Shown: positions 8,850 through 17,725 of the stretch, piece by piece
Layout of the letters: every line of letters starts with the position of its first letter
How positions within the stretch are numbered: the first letter of the stretch is position 1
DNA from: Microvirga pakistanensis
GTDB lineage: Bacteria > Pseudomonadota > Alphaproteobacteria > Rhizobiales > Beijerinckiaceae
Assembly (NCBI RefSeq): GCF_004458765.1
Contig: NZ_SPJX01000469.1
Location: 301,840-365,839 of the forward strand
Reading direction: 5' to 3'
Length of the DNA stretch: 64,000 bases
Made by a program: the position numbers and the translations under genes
The notes under the pieces: generated by a model
Seen by the model: the letters and a program-made list of their open reading frames with translations, nothing else
Databases searched by the model: none
Told to the model about the DNA's origin: nothing

Positions 8850-10070
8850 TCAGCCCCTGCGCGCCATCGGCACCACGTTGTGAAGGACCTGGTCCGCACT
8901 GTCGAAGAACTTGCGGATGTTGCGGGCAGCCTGGCGGATGCGCTGCTCGTTCTCCACCATGGCGATCCGGACGTAATCGTCGCCGTGCTCGCCGAATCCG
9001 ATGCCCGGGGCCACGGCCACGTCGGCCTTTTCCACCAGCAGCTTGGAGAACTCAAGGCTGCCCATGCCTCGGAACTTCTCGGGAATCTGGACCCAGGCGA
9101 ACATGGAGGCACTGGGGGCCGGGATGGGCCAGCCCGCCTTCTCGAACGACTCGACCAGCACGTCGCGCCGTTTCTTGTAGATGGCCCGCATTTCGCGGAT
9201 GCAGTCGTCCGGACCGTTGAGAGCCGCGGTCGCCGCCACCTGAACGGGCGTGAAGGCGCCGTAATCGAGATAGGATTTCACCCGGGCGAGCGCCGCGAGA
9301 AGACGCTCGTTGCCGACCGCGAAGCCGATGCGCCAGCCGGCCATGGAGAAGGTCTTCGACATGGACGTGAACTCCACCGCCACGTCGATGGCGCCCGGGA
9401 CCTGGAGGATCGAGGGCGGCGGGTTCTTCTCGTCGAAATAGACCTCCGAATAGGCCAGATCCGAGAGCAGGATCAGCTCGTGCTTCTTGGCGAAGGCGAC
9501 CAGGTCCCGGTAGAAGTCGAGGGAGGCCACATAGGCCGTGGGGTTCGACGGATAGCAGACCACCAGCGCCACCGGCTTCGGGATCGAGTGCATCACCGCC
9601 CGCTCGGCCGCCACGAAGAAGTCCGGGGTCGGCTCGGCCGGGACGGAGCGGATCACGCCGCCTGCCATGAGGAAGCCGAACGCATGGATCGGATAGCTCG
9701 GATTGGGCACGAGGATCACGTCGCCGGGCTCCGTGATGGCTTGCGCCATGTTGGCGAAACCTTCCTTGGACCCGAGGGTCGCGACGACCTGCGTGTCGGG
9801 GTTGAGCTTCACGCCGAAGCGCCGCTCGTAATATCCGGCCTGAGCGCGGCGTAGGCCCGTAATGCCCTTGGAGGCCGAGTAGCGGTCGGTGCGCGGCTTG
9901 CCGATCGTTTCCACGAGCTTGTCGATGACATGCTGCGGGGCGGGCAGGTCCGGGTTGCCCATGCCGAGGTCGATGATGTCCGCTCCGCCGGCTCGGGCGG
10001 CGGCTTTGATACGGTTCACCTGCTCGAAGACATAAGGCGGAAGGCGCTTGATGCGGTAAAAATTAGACAT
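8850..10070 (-). CDS. class I/II aminotransferase (LL-diaminopimelate or alanine aminotransferase-like)
   Basis: A 406-residue fold-type I PLP enzyme. The Schiff-base lysine is K239 in SMSKTFSMAGWR. CYPSNPTAY near 172-180 and DLAYSEVYFD near 204-213 are the usual cofactor-contact motifs. The N-terminus (IKRLPPYVFEQVN) is like the AlaC/LL-DAP aminotransferase group. Its place directly before hom suggests a role in aspartate-family amino acids. The exact amino donor cannot be read from sequence, and databases name such proteins inconsistently. Confidence 0.85.
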   Translation of the reverse strand: MSNFYRIKRLPPYVFEQVNRIKAAARAGGADIIDLGMGNPDLPAPQHVIDKLVETIGKPRTDRYSASKGITGLRRAQAGYYERRFGVKLNPDTQVVATLGSKEGFANMAQAITEPGDVILVPNPSYPIHAFGFLMAGGVIRSVPAEPTPDFFVAAERAVMHSIPKPVALVVCYPSNPTAYVASLDFYRDLVAFAKKHELILLSDLAYSEVYFDEKNPPPSILQVPGAIDVAVEFTSMSKTFSMAGWRIGFAVGNERLLAALARVKSYLDYGAFTPVQVAATAALNGPDDCIREMRAIYKKRRDVLVESFEKAGWPIPAPSASMFAWVQIPEKFRGMGSLEFSKLLVEKADVAVAPGIGFGEHGDDYVRIAMVENEQRIRQAARNIRKFFDSADQVLHNVVPMARRG

Positions 10071-10112
10071 CGATCTGTCCTCGAGCGGAATCGGATTGGT
10101 CCGGTATAGGTT

Positions 10113-10526
10113 CTAGCGGTTGGTATTGGAATTCGTCTTCTGGGCCGGTCTCTGCGGCGTGTTGACCGGCAGCTTGACCGGCTCGGGCGGAGGCGTTCCG
10201 CCCAGGCGGGCCGCGGCGGCTCCGGCCGCCTCGTTGCGGGCCCGCAAGGCGTCGAGCTCCGCCTCCTCGGCCTTGACCTCGGCGGCGGTCCGCGCGGCCG
10301 TGGGACGGCCTTCCACCGCCGTGCCGATCGGCATGTAGTCAAGGTTCTGCGGGCGGGAGCGCGCCACGAAGTCCGGCGTCGGCGCCGTTTTGGGGCCCGC
10401 CCCGACCGCGACCGCAATATCCCGCACCGGGTTGGAACCGCCTGTGCAGGCCGTGACGTTAGCAGCAACCAGGATTGTCAGCACGAGAGCCGGGGTCCGG
10501 GTCGTCATAGGAAAATGAATACGCAT
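10113..10526 (-). CDS. small lipoprotein, unknown function
   Basis: A 137-residue protein with a short hydrophobic leader ending in the lipobox VTAC, so the mature chain would start at a lipidated Cys. The rest is Ala/Pro/Glu-rich, with a possible helix AAEVKAEEAELDALRARNEA and a polar QKTNSNTNR tail. I chose the ATG at 10526 because AGG lies upstream; an in-frame ATG at 10508 is an alternative and still keeps the leader. It is 42 bases before the aminotransferase gene and may share its transcript. Confidence 0.7.
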   Translation of the reverse strand: MRIHFPMTTRTPALVLTILVAANVTACTGGSNPVRDIAVAVGAGPKTAPTPDFVARSRPQNLDYMPIGTAVEGRPTAARTAAEVKAEEAELDALRARNEAAGAAAARLGGTPPPEPVKLPVNTPQRPAQKTNSNTNR

Positions 10527-10628
10527 GGTCGCTAACCTAAGAGATAACTGCACAGAGTGGGGATTGATCGCTAAGATGCTCGAAATGTGCACCCTGGGCA
10601 ATGGCGCGACATAGAGGGAGACCGCCTT

Positions 10629-12434
10629 ATGGACAAGCCATACGGTGAAGAGAAGGCCCAATCCTCAGCTCCCGACTTCGAGGAGCTCTCCCGCAACATG
10701 GCCCGCTTCTTCGAAGGAGCGACGAAGGCCACCGCGGCCTACCTCAAGCCGCTGGAAGAGCGCGGGGCTCCTCCCGAAGTGGCCAACGACGCCTCCGACG
10801 CGATCAAGACGCTGGGCCGCGTCGCGGAATCCTGGATGAGCGACCCGCAGAGGTCACTGGAGGCCCAGTCCCGCCTCGGCTCCCAGTTCCTCGATCTCTG
10901 GGCCTCGACCCTCAGGAAGGCCCAGGGCCAGCCCGCCGACCCCGTGGCGGAGCCCGAGCCGAAGGACAGCCGCTTCAAGGATCCAGAATGGTCGGAGAAC
11001 CCGGTCTTCGATTTCCTGAAACAGGCCTATCTGATTTCGTCCCGCTGGGCGGAGGACATGGTGGAGGAAGCGGAGGGCCTCGACGAGCGGACCCGGCACA
11101 AGGCGCAGTTCTACCTCAAGCAGATTTCGAGCGCCCTCTCCCCGTCGAACTTCCTCCTGACCAATCCCGAACTCATCCGCGAGACGATCAAGGAGAACGG
11201 GGCGAACCTCGCCAGGGGAATGGCGATGCTGGCGGAGGATCTCCAGTCCGGCCGCGGCGAATTGAAGATCCGCCAGACCGATCCGAGCAATTTCAAGATC
11301 GGCGTGAACATCGCGACGACACCGGGCAAGGTGATCTTCCGCAACGACCTGATCGAGCTGATCCAATATGCGCCCACCACCGAGCAGGTGCTCAAGCGTC
11401 CGCTTCTCATCGTGCCGCCCTGGATCAACAAGTACTACATTCTCGACCTGAACCCGGAGAAGAGCTTCATCCGGTGGGCCGTCGACCAAGGTCTGACCGT
11501 GTTCTGCATTTCCTGGGTCAACCCTGAAGCGCAGCACGCGGAAAAGGGCTTCGAGCACTACATGCAGGAGGGCATCTTCGCGGCCCTCGAGGCGATCAAG
11601 CAGGCCACCGGGGAAAAGAAGGTGACGGCCATCGGCTATTGCGTCGGCGGCACCCTGCTCGCGGTGACCATGGCCTACATGGCGGCCAGGCGCGACAAGC
11701 GCATCGACAGCGCCACGTTCTTTACCGCCCAGGTGGACTTCACCCATGCCGGCGACCTGAAGGTCTTCGCCGACGAGGAGCAGATCCGCACCATCGAGAC
11801 CCAGATGAAGAAGCGCGGCTATCTCGACGGCTCGCACATGGCGAACGCCTTCAACATGCTGCGCCCCACCGACCTGATCTGGTCGAACGTCGTGAACGTG
11901 TACATGAAGGGCCGGGCCCCTACCGCGTTCGACCTGCTCTACTGGAACTCCGATTCCACGCGCATGCCTGCCGCAAACCACGCCTTCTATCTTCGCAACT
12001 GCTATCTCGAGAACAAGCTCGCCAAGGGCGAGATGGAAATCGCGGGCGTGAAGCTCGATCTGAAGAAGATCAAGGCGCCGATCTTCAACCTGGCCACGAA
12101 GGAAGATCACATCGCCCCTGCCCGCTCGGTGTTCCTGGGATCGCAGGCTTTCGGCGGTCCGGTCGATTTCGTCCTTGCGGGCTCGGGCCACATCGCGGGC
12201 GTGGTGAACGCCCCCGCCAAGCAGAAATATCAGTTCTGGACCGGCGGCCCCGCCGAGGGCGACCTGGACGATTGGGTGGCGAACGCCAAAGAGACCACGG
12301 GCTCCTGGTGGCCTTATTGGTTTTCGTGGATCGAGAAGCAGGCCCCGAAGAAGGTTCCCGCCCGCGAACCGGGCGGCGGCAAGCTGGAGCCGCTCTGCGA
12401 CGCGCCGGGCACCTACGTTCTGGCGAAGGCCTGA
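10629..12434 (+). CDS. phaC: class I poly(3-hydroxyalkanoate) synthase
   Basis: A 601-residue PHA synthase that polymerises (R)-3-hydroxyacyl-CoA, mostly hydroxybutyryl-CoA, on storage-granule surfaces. The lipase-like box GYCVGG carries the catalytic Cys at residue 338. The catalytic Asp lies in TKEDHIAP and the His in SGHIAGV. The length fits class I enzymes that work without PhaE or PhaR. I chose the ATG at 10629 (MDKPYGEE) after AGAGGGAGA; an upstream in-frame start adds 14 residues but is less likely. No phaA, phaB or phasin gene is adjacent. Confidence 0.96.
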   Translation: MDKPYGEEKAQSSAPDFEELSRNMARFFEGATKATAAYLKPLEERGAPPEVANDASDAIKTLGRVAESWMSDPQRSLEAQSRLGSQFLDLWASTLRKAQGQPADPVAEPEPKDSRFKDPEWSENPVFDFLKQAYLISSRWAEDMVEEAEGLDERTRHKAQFYLKQISSALSPSNFLLTNPELIRETIKENGANLARGMAMLAEDLQSGRGELKIRQTDPSNFKIGVNIATTPGKVIFRNDLIELIQYAPTTEQVLKRPLLIVPPWINKYYILDLNPEKSFIRWAVDQGLTVFCISWVNPEAQHAEKGFEHYMQEGIFAALEAIKQATGEKKVTAIGYCVGGTLLAVTMAYMAARRDKRIDSATFFTAQVDFTHAGDLKVFADEEQIRTIETQMKKRGYLDGSHMANAFNMLRPTDLIWSNVVNVYMKGRAPTAFDLLYWNSDSTRMPAANHAFYLRNCYLENKLAKGEMEIAGVKLDLKKIKAPIFNLATKEDHIAPARSVFLGSQAFGGPVDFVLAGSGHIAGVVNAPAKQKYQFWTGGPAEGDLDDWVANAKETTGSWWPYWFSWIEKQAPKKVPAREPGGGKLEPLCDAPGTYVLAKA

Positions 12435-12476
12435 GGCGGGCGGCGAAGCAGCGTCATTCCTCACAGACCCAAAGAC

Positions 12477-12504
12477 GAAAGGCCGGCGTCACCGCCGGCC
12501 TTTC
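12477..12504. terminator. bidirectional Rho-independent terminator between phaC and the FadL gene
   Basis: A perfect 12-bp stem (GAAAGGCCGGCG / CGCCGGCCTTTC) with a TCAC loop lies between two convergent genes. It ends in short T runs on both strands, so it can stop transcripts from either side. Confidence 0.85.
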
Positions 12505-12524
12505 TGTTGCAAGCCTCTCGGCTC

Positions 12525-13829
12525 TCAGTACTTGCGGACGATCGGGGCTGCCGGCAGAGCGACTTTCGGGTCGTCCCAGCGATAGCGCAGGGCAACAGAG
12601 ATGATATCGGTGCTCGCATCCACATCAGCCAGGAACGTTCCTCCCGCCAAGGGGTCGTAATCCTGGTGCTCGGGCGTGATGCGGATCTCCGTGTCCTTGG
12701 AGAAGATGTGCGTATAAGCGATATCGAACGACAGCTTGTCGCTCCACTGGTAGGTGGCACCGACCGAAGCCCAGATGCGGTCGTTGTCAGGCAAGCGGGT
12801 GGAGCGGACCTCCGTATCGATAGGCGATTCCTCGTAAGCCACACCGGCGCGCAGGGTCCACTGGCTGTTCAGCCGGTAGTCGAAGCCGAGGGAGTAGAAG
12901 TAGCCGTCGTCATAGTTGAGCGGAAGATCGGTAACGACGATCCCGCCAGGTCCCACGACGAGTGGGGCCTCGAGAATGCTCCAGTTCGTCCACTCGAAGC
13001 CGGCATGAACCGTGAAAGCCGGTGTGATCGCCTGCGAGATGCCGATAGTGAGCTGGTCCGGGGTGGTCAGGTCCGCCGAGATCGGAATCCGGCTCGCCAC
13101 CGGAAGCGGAATCGCGACCGTTCCTTCAAGCTCATGATCGATCTGCGACCGGTAGCCGATACCGATGGACGTGCCGGCGAACGGGGTCAGAGTCACGCCT
13201 GCCGTGAAGCCGAAGCCGATATCATCGCCGTCAAGGATCACGCTCGGAGCGCCGAGCCCCGCAAAAGCCGCTCTCTTGAGACGAATGTCGAAATATTGGA
13301 GAGACGGACCCGCTGCAACCGACAGCCAATCGTTCACCTTGATGCCCAGAACCGGATTGACGTTCAGAGAAAAGATCTTGGAGGAACGCGAATAGCCCTG
13401 CCCGGCCCAGGTATCGCGCGGGTCGGTGACGAGACCGTAGGGAGAGCTCGTGGACACACCCACCCAGAACATGTCGTTGACTTGATAGGAGCTGTAGCTT
13501 GCCGGAACGATCGCGTCCTGGCCGATGTCACCGGAGCTCCCAAGCGCAAAGGTCGGAATTCCTGGCACCGGATCGATCTCGATCCGCGGGATGATCAGGG
13601 ACGCGTGCCACTCGCTCTGCCAGCCCGGCGCCATCGTGATGGTGGCGGGGTTCCAGAACATCGAGGAGAGACCGCCAGAACCCGAAGCGGCACCTGCGAA
13701 GGAGTAGCCCTGCGCAGTCGCACTCTGCTCGCGGATAGCGAACGCACCAGCCTGGGCTCCTCCTTGGGCGGCCATGAGAGCGGCCAAGGACACGGCAGCG
13801 AGGGACAAAGAACGATGGAGACGGCTCAT
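12525..13829 (-). CDS. FadL/OmpP1-family outer-membrane transporter
   Basis: A 434-residue outer-membrane beta-barrel of the FadL family, which lets long-chain fatty acids or other hydrophobic compounds pass the outer membrane. A signal peptide covers about residues 1-27 (cut near AQA/GAF). The N-terminal hatch motif MFWNPATIT and the alternating aromatic/polar pattern to the C-terminus are typical. It ends in VRKY, with a C-terminal aromatic residue as usual for barrels. It lies convergent with phaC, which may reflect fatty-acid-to-PHA metabolism, but that is only context. Confidence 0.9.
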   Translation of the reverse strand: MSRLHRSLSLAAVSLAALMAAQGGAQAGAFAIREQSATAQGYSFAGAASGSGGLSSMFWNPATITMAPGWQSEWHASLIIPRIEIDPVPGIPTFALGSSGDIGQDAIVPASYSSYQVNDMFWVGVSTSSPYGLVTDPRDTWAGQGYSRSSKIFSLNVNPVLGIKVNDWLSVAAGPSLQYFDIRLKRAAFAGLGAPSVILDGDDIGFGFTAGVTLTPFAGTSIGIGYRSQIDHELEGTVAIPLPVASRIPISADLTTPDQLTIGISQAITPAFTVHAGFEWTNWSILEAPLVVGPGGIVVTDLPLNYDDGYFYSLGFDYRLNSQWTLRAGVAYEESPIDTEVRSTRLPDNDRIWASVGATYQWSDKLSFDIAYTHIFSKDTEIRITPEHQDYDPLAGGTFLADVDASTDIISVALRYRWDDPKVALPAAPIVRKY

Positions 13830-14208
13830 GGAAGCTTCCTGCCCTTTTTTCTGTTTTGCGGGAATCCCGCGTTGACCTCACTGTGCCATGCTTAATTTAC
13901 GCCGCAATCTCTATAATCTGCGCAGAGCCGGCACAGGAACCATGCGACGACTTGGAAATGTTCCTGACGATTACATGAAGTCTTTGAAGAACAGCAGGAA
14001 ACAATACAACTCATTACAGCTGGTTCACATGTAAACCAATGTATTCGGCGCCCTGGGCTGCAAATCTGCTGCACTCTTGTGCACGGTGGAAATCCAGCTC
14101 TTTCTCCAGGCTCGTGGCAGAACGGCAACAGACATGAGACGAGAACATGCATTGTAGGCGGGCGCGAATGCGCCAGATAGGACCATGCCGCAACGAAAGG
14201 AGCACGGA
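13830..14208. other. intergenic region between divergent genes
   Basis: About 380 bases between the FadL-family gene (minus) and the fumarylacetoacetase-family gene (plus). It must hold both promoters, but no strong consensus pair was recognised. Short ORFs here have no coding character. Confidence 0.5.
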
Positions 14209-15093
14209 ATGAAACTGGTGAGATTTGGGGAAGCGGGACAGGAGAAGCCAGGGATCATCGACGGCCAAGGACAGATCCGCGATCTCTCCGGCGTCCTCCC
14301 GGACATCACGGGCGCGATTCTGTCGGAGGAGAGCCTCTCCCGCATCCGCAGCATCGACCCGAGCACCCTTCCCCTTGCGCCCGCCGGACAGCGCCTCGGC
14401 GCCTGCGTCGGTCAGGTGCGCAACTTCATCGCCATCGGCCTGAACTATGCCGACCATGCGGCCGAGACGGGCGCTCCCATTCCGGCGGAGCCGATCGTGT
14501 TCAACAAGGCTCCCTCCTGCATCGTCGGACCGAACGACGACGTGATCATTCCGCGCCGATCCGAGAAGACCGACTGGGAGGTCGAGCTTGCCATCGTGAT
14601 CGGCGAGCGGGCCTCTTACGTCGCTGCGAATGAGGCTCTCGAGTTCGTGGCAGGCTATTGCGTCTGCAACGACGTGTCCGAACGCGAATTCCAGCTGGAG
14701 CGGGGCGGCACCTGGACAAAGGGCAAGGGCTGCCCGACCTTCGGCCCCCTCGGCCCCTGGCTCGTCACCAAGGACGAGATCCCCGATCCCCAGAACCTCT
14801 CCATGTGGCTCGACGTGAACGGCGAGCGCATGCAGACCGGCTCCACACGGACCATGATCTTCAACGTGGCGCAGATCGTTTCCTACGTATCGCACTTCAT
14901 GATTCTGGAGCCGGGCGACGTGATCACCACCGGTACGCCCCCCGGCGTCGGCATGGGCATGAAGCCGCCCCGCTACTTGAAGGCCGGAGACGTCGTGAGC
15001 CTCGGCATCGAGGGCCTCGGCGAACAGCGCCAGCGTTTCGTCGCCTTCGAGGACAATCCACCGGATACGAGCAAAGGCCGGACGGGACATTAA
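14209..15093 (+). CDS. fumarylacetoacetate hydrolase-family protein
   Basis: A 294-residue enzyme of the FAH/HpaG superfamily, whose members hydrolyse or decarboxylate acylpyruvates and related 2-oxo acids. The metal-binding segment DWEVELAIVIG, the preceding GLNYADHAAE, and the GDVITTGTPPGVGMG motif are all present. I chose the ATG at 14209 because GAAAGGAG lies 7 bases upstream; the frame opens 8 codons earlier. The substrate is not evident and there is no aromatic-degradation cluster around it. Confidence 0.9.
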   Translation: MKLVRFGEAGQEKPGIIDGQGQIRDLSGVLPDITGAILSEESLSRIRSIDPSTLPLAPAGQRLGACVGQVRNFIAIGLNYADHAAETGAPIPAEPIVFNKAPSCIVGPNDDVIIPRRSEKTDWEVELAIVIGERASYVAANEALEFVAGYCVCNDVSEREFQLERGGTWTKGKGCPTFGPLGPWLVTKDEIPDPQNLSMWLDVNGERMQTGSTRTMIFNVAQIVSYVSHFMILEPGDVITTGTPPGVGMGMKPPRYLKAGDVVSLGIEGLGEQRQRFVAFEDNPPDTSKGRTGH

Positions 15094-15117
15094 GATCCAG
15101 AAGAAACGACAATGCTT

Positions 15118-15148
15118 CGTCATGCCCGCACTTGGTGCGGGCATGACG
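15118..15148. repeat. REP-like perfect palindrome
   Basis: A 14-bp perfect inverted repeat (CGTCATGCCCGCAC / GTGCGGGCATGACG) with a 3-base loop lies just after the FAH-family gene. It resembles the GTCATGCCCG-type dispersed palindromes of Rhizobiales genomes. It could also help end the upstream transcript, although no strong T run follows. Confidence 0.7.
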
Positions 15149-15179
15149 TCTTTGCGGCGCGACGCTTCCCAAGACGCGG

Positions 15180-15224
15180 ATGCCCGGGACTGATCCCCGG
15201 ATCAAGTCCGGGGACGGCCATGAC
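15180..15224. repeat. second REP-like palindromic element
   Basis: The segment holds CCCCGGA-tcaag-TCCGGGG (15195-15213), flanked by GATGCCCGGG and GGCCATGAC. This is a common form of the dispersed intergenic palindromes of Rhizobiales. Together with the element at 15118 it fills the space between two convergent genes. Confidence 0.65.
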
Positions 15225-15239
15225 ACAGTTGGTTCGAAA

Positions 15240-16208
15240 CTAAGCCAGCCCCAGCATCAGCTGGATGTTCTGCACGGCGGCTCCCGAGGCGCCCTTGCCG
15301 AGATTGTCGAGGCGGGCCACCAGCACGGCATGGTTGTAGCTGTCGTGCTTGAAGACGAAGAGCTCCAGTCGATCGGTATCGTTGAGCGCCTCGGGCTCGA
15401 TCCGCTCGATCTTCTGAGCCCCGGGGATCGTCGGCACCACGCTCACGAGGCCACCGTCCCGGTAGCGCTCCGCGAGCGCAGCCTCCAGGTCCGCAGCCTT
15501 AGGCCTGCCCGGCAGCAGGTCGAGGTGGAGCGGAACGCTCACCAACATGCCTTGCCGGAAATTGCCGACGGAGGGGATGAAGATCGGGCGGCGGGTCAGG
15601 CCGGTGTATCTCTGAAGCTCGGGCACGTGCTTGTGCTCGAACCCGAGGCCGTAGAGCTCGAAGGCCGGAGCCGTGCCGGCTTCATAGGCCTCGATCATCG
15701 CGCGGCCGCCGCCGCTGTAGCCGCTCACGGCATTCACGCTGATCGGATGATCGGCCGGGATCAGCCCCGCATCGACCAGCGGCCGCAGGAGCGCGATGGC
15801 GCCCGTGGGATAGCAGCCCGGATTGGCCACGCGATCCGCCGAACGAACCGCCTGCTTCTGCTCGGGGGTCAGCTCCGCGAAGCCATAGGCCCAGCCGGGC
15901 GCAACCCGGTGCGCGGTGCTCGCATCGAGGATCTTGGGCTTCCGGCCGCTCAAGCCCTCGACGAGGGAAACCGTCTCCCGCGCCGCGTCGTCATGCAGGC
16001 AGAGCACGACGAGATCCACATCGGCGAGGATCTCCCGCTTGGCCTCGGGGTCCTTGCGGCGCGCCGGGTCGATGCTGCGGATCGCGATGCCGGAAACGTC
16101 CTTCAGGCGCTCTCGAATGCCGAGGCCGGTGGTCCCCGCCTCGCCGTCGATGAAGACGGTCCTGATGCCCTGAGAGAGAGACGTCGCGTTCTGGGTCATG
16201 GTCGTCAT
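15240..16208 (-). CDS. argC: N-acetyl-gamma-glutamyl-phosphate reductase (short type)
   Basis: A 322-residue enzyme for the third step of arginine biosynthesis: NADPH-dependent reduction of N-acetylglutamyl phosphate to the semialdehyde. The N-terminus [18 protein letters not shown] is diagnostic of the shorter ArgC form, and the catalytic Cys is in [10 protein letters not shown]. The start could be the ATG at 16208 or at 16199 (MTQNA); the ribosome site is weak at both. It follows rplM-rpsI but is separated by two terminators and a short Arg-rich leader ORF, so it is probably controlled by attenuation. Confidence 0.93.
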   Translation of the reverse strand: MTTMTQNATSLSQGIRTVFIDGEAGTTGLGIRERLKDVSGIAIRSIDPARRKDPEAKREILADVDLVVLCLHDDAARETVSLVEGLSGRKPKILDASTAHRVAPGWAYGFAELTPEQKQAVRSADRVANPGCYPTGAIALLRPLVDAGLIPADHPISVNAVSGYSGGGRAMIEAYEAGTAPAFELYGLGFEHKHVPELQRYTGLTRRPIFIPSVGNFRQGMLVSVPLHLDLLPGRPKAADLEAALAERYRDGGLVSVVPTIPGAQKIERIEPEALNDTDRLELFVFKHDSYNHAVLVARLDNLGKGASGAAVQNIQLMLGLA

Positions 16209-16277
16209 GGTCGCTTCGATCCACCTGTGGCCGCCGATGAGGCTAAAAGCCAATAACGCCGATAGGGTTCGGGAGAA

Positions 16278-16305
16278 ACAAAAAAGCCGCGCAACGGCGC
16301 GGCTT
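16278..16305 (-). terminator. intrinsic terminator (attenuator) upstream of argC
   Basis: On the minus strand a 9-bp perfect stem (AAGCCGCGC / GCGCGGCTT, loop CGTT) is followed by a run of T. It starts 22 nt after the stop of the Arg-rich leader ORF and ends 69 nt before argC. Its 5' arm (16305-16297) overlaps the 3' arm of a possible antiterminator (16308-16296), so the two structures exclude each other. Confidence 0.8.
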
Positions 16306-16327
16306 GCGGTCGGGCCTCAGACAGCCG

Positions 16328-16390
16328 TCATCGCACGCGCGCCGGGGCGGCGATCATTCGGCATCGGAGGTTGAAGAGGTTCTGCGTCAT
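16328..16390 (-). CDS. putative arginine leader peptide upstream of argC
   Basis: A 20-codon ORF, MTQNLFNLRCRMIAAPARVR, too short for ordinary gene calls. It has four Arg codons (9, 11, 18, 20), three of them CGA, which should be rare in a high-GC genome. No ribosome site precedes the ATG at 16390. A TTGACA-N17-CATACC promoter would start transcription at about that ATG, giving a leaderless message as in rhizobial trp leaders. An in-frame ATG at 16420 would add 10 residues. The last codons form one arm of a possible antiterminator hairpin. The ORF is seen; the function is inference. Confidence 0.6.
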   Translation of the reverse strand: MTQNLFNLRCRMIAAPARVR

Positions 16391-16396
16391 GAGGCC

Positions 16397-16425
16397 GGTA
16401 TGGGATTGTGAGACCGACATGTCAA
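16397..16425 (-). promoter_or_regulatory. candidate promoter of the argC leader
   Basis: On the minus strand TTGACA (16425-16420) is followed after 17 bases by CATACC (16402-16397). The -35 box is perfect and the -10 is weak (3 of 6). The predicted start at about 16390 coincides with the ATG of the leader ORF. Confidence 0.5.
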
Positions 16426-16447
16426 TAAGCCTGGCCTTAAACCCAGC

Positions 16448-16476
16448 AAAAAGGGCGGCCCGGGAGCCGCCCTTTT
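16448..16476 (-). terminator. Rho-independent terminator of the rplM-rpsI operon
   Basis: A 7-bp GC stem (GGGCGGC / GCCGCCC) flanked by A/T runs on both sides (AAAAA and TTTT) starts about 25 bases after the rpsI stop. On the minus strand the hairpin is followed by TTTTT. Confidence 0.85.
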
Positions 16477-16500
16477 CGAAATCGAGAGCCTGAATAAGCC

Positions 16501-16977
16501 TTAGCGCTTCGAGAACTGGAAGCTGCGGCGGGCCTTCTTCTTGCCGTACTTCTTGCGCTCGACGACGCGCGGGTCGCGGGTCAGGAAGCCTTCCTTCTTG
16601 AGCGGGCCGCGAAGCTCCGGCTCGTAGTAGGTCAGCGCCTTGGCGAGGCCGTGACGGACCGCGCCGGCCTGACCGGAGAGGCCACCGCCATTGACGTTCA
16701 CGACGATGTCGTACTGGCCCTCGCGCTGAGCGATCTGCAGCGGCTGCGACAGGATCAGGCGGAGAACCGGACGGGCGAAGTAAACCTCGACCGCGCGGTC
16801 GTTGATGATGATCTTGCCGGAGCCGGGCTTGATCCACACGCGGGCGACAGCGTCCTTACGCTTGCCGGTGGCGTAAGCGCGACCCAGAGAGTCGAGCTTC
16901 TGGACATGCTTCGGAGCTTCCGGAGCGGCGGTCTGGGCGTTCTGGCCCAGATCGGCGAGAGACTGAAGGGTCGCCAT
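16501..16977 (-). CDS. rpsI: 30S ribosomal protein S9
   Basis: A 158-residue S9 with an alphaproteobacterial N-terminal extension of about 30 residues. The conserved core starts at [14 protein letters not shown] and includes [21 protein letters not shown]. The chain ends in the usual basic tail ([14 protein letters not shown]) that reaches the P-site tRNA. It follows rplM with 3 bases between, as in nearly all bacteria. Confidence 0.98.
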   Translation of the reverse strand: MATLQSLADLGQNAQTAAPEAPKHVQKLDSLGRAYATGKRKDAVARVWIKPGSGKIIINDRAVEVYFARPVLRLILSQPLQIAQREGQYDIVVNVNGGGLSGQAGAVRHGLAKALTYYEPELRGPLKKEGFLTRDPRVVERKKYGKKKARRSFQFSKR

Positions 16978-16980
16978 GGA

Positions 16981-17445
16981 TTAGGCCCTCACGTTCTTGG
17001 CATTCAGGGCTGCCACGTCCAGCACTTCCGGCTGCTGAGCGGTATGCGGATGCTCAGCGCCGCCATAGACGCGCAGGTTGCCCATGATCTGGCGGAAAAG
17101 CGGGCCGCGGGGGAGCATGCGCTCCACAGCCTTCTCGACCACGCGCTCGGGGAAGCGGCCGTCCAGGATGAACTTGGCGGTGCGCTCCTTGATGCCGCCC
17201 GGATAACCGGTGTGATGGTAGTACACCTTCTGCTCGCGCTTGCGGCCGGTGAACACCACCTTGTCGGCGTTGATGACGATAACATTGTCGCCGCAGTCGA
17301 CGTGGGGCGTGTAGCTTGGCTTGTGCTTGCCACGCAGGCGCATCGCCACGATCGTCGCGAGACGGCCCACAACGAGGCCCTTCGCGTCGATCACAACCCA
17401 CTTCTTCTCGACCTCGGCGGGCTTCAGCGAAGTCGTAGTCTTCAT
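16981..17445 (-). CDS. rplM: 50S ribosomal protein L13
   Basis: A 154-residue L13, first gene of the rplM-rpsI operon. The conserved segments [31 protein letters not shown] and MLPRGPLFR are present. Length and start ([16 protein letters not shown]) match the family. Confidence 0.98.
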   Translation of the reverse strand: MKTTTSLKPAEVEKKWVVIDAKGLVVGRLATIVAMRLRGKHKPSYTPHVDCGDNVIVINADKVVFTGRKREQKVYYHHTGYPGGIKERTAKFILDGRFPERVVEKAVERMLPRGPLFRQIMGNLRVYGGAEHPHTAQQPEVLDVAALNAKNVRA

Positions 17446-17528
17446 TGCGCTGTTCCCGTTGAGAGCCCACTGGGCTCAGGTTCTGAAAAACGACAAACCG
17501 CCGCGAGATGCGGCGGCGAGTGAGAGGG

Positions 17529-17557
17529 TGTTTAGTGATTTTGGGCGTGCAAGTCAA
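17529..17557 (-). promoter_or_regulatory. candidate sigma-70 promoter of rplM-rpsI
   Basis: On the minus strand TTGACT (17557-17552), a 17-base spacer and TAAACA (17534-17529) lie about 80 bases upstream of the rplM start. The spacing and -35 box are good for a housekeeping promoter. Confidence 0.55.
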
Positions 17558-17725
17558 TGATATTCAACGGGAGAATAACCGCTAGTTTTTTATATAAATC
17601 CAATCACTTAAGCCATATAGGTATTGGAATACCGCTAATGTGGTATTTAAAAACCACATTGATTGCCGACCGCTCCCGTCCAGGCTATCGTTCTCACGGC
17701 TGCGTTCTCTCGCAAGGATCCAAGA

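Noticed and set aside
7442..9854. Long plus-strand frames opposite hom and the aminotransferase
   Set aside because: Both genes on the minus strand have clear motifs; the opposite frames show none.
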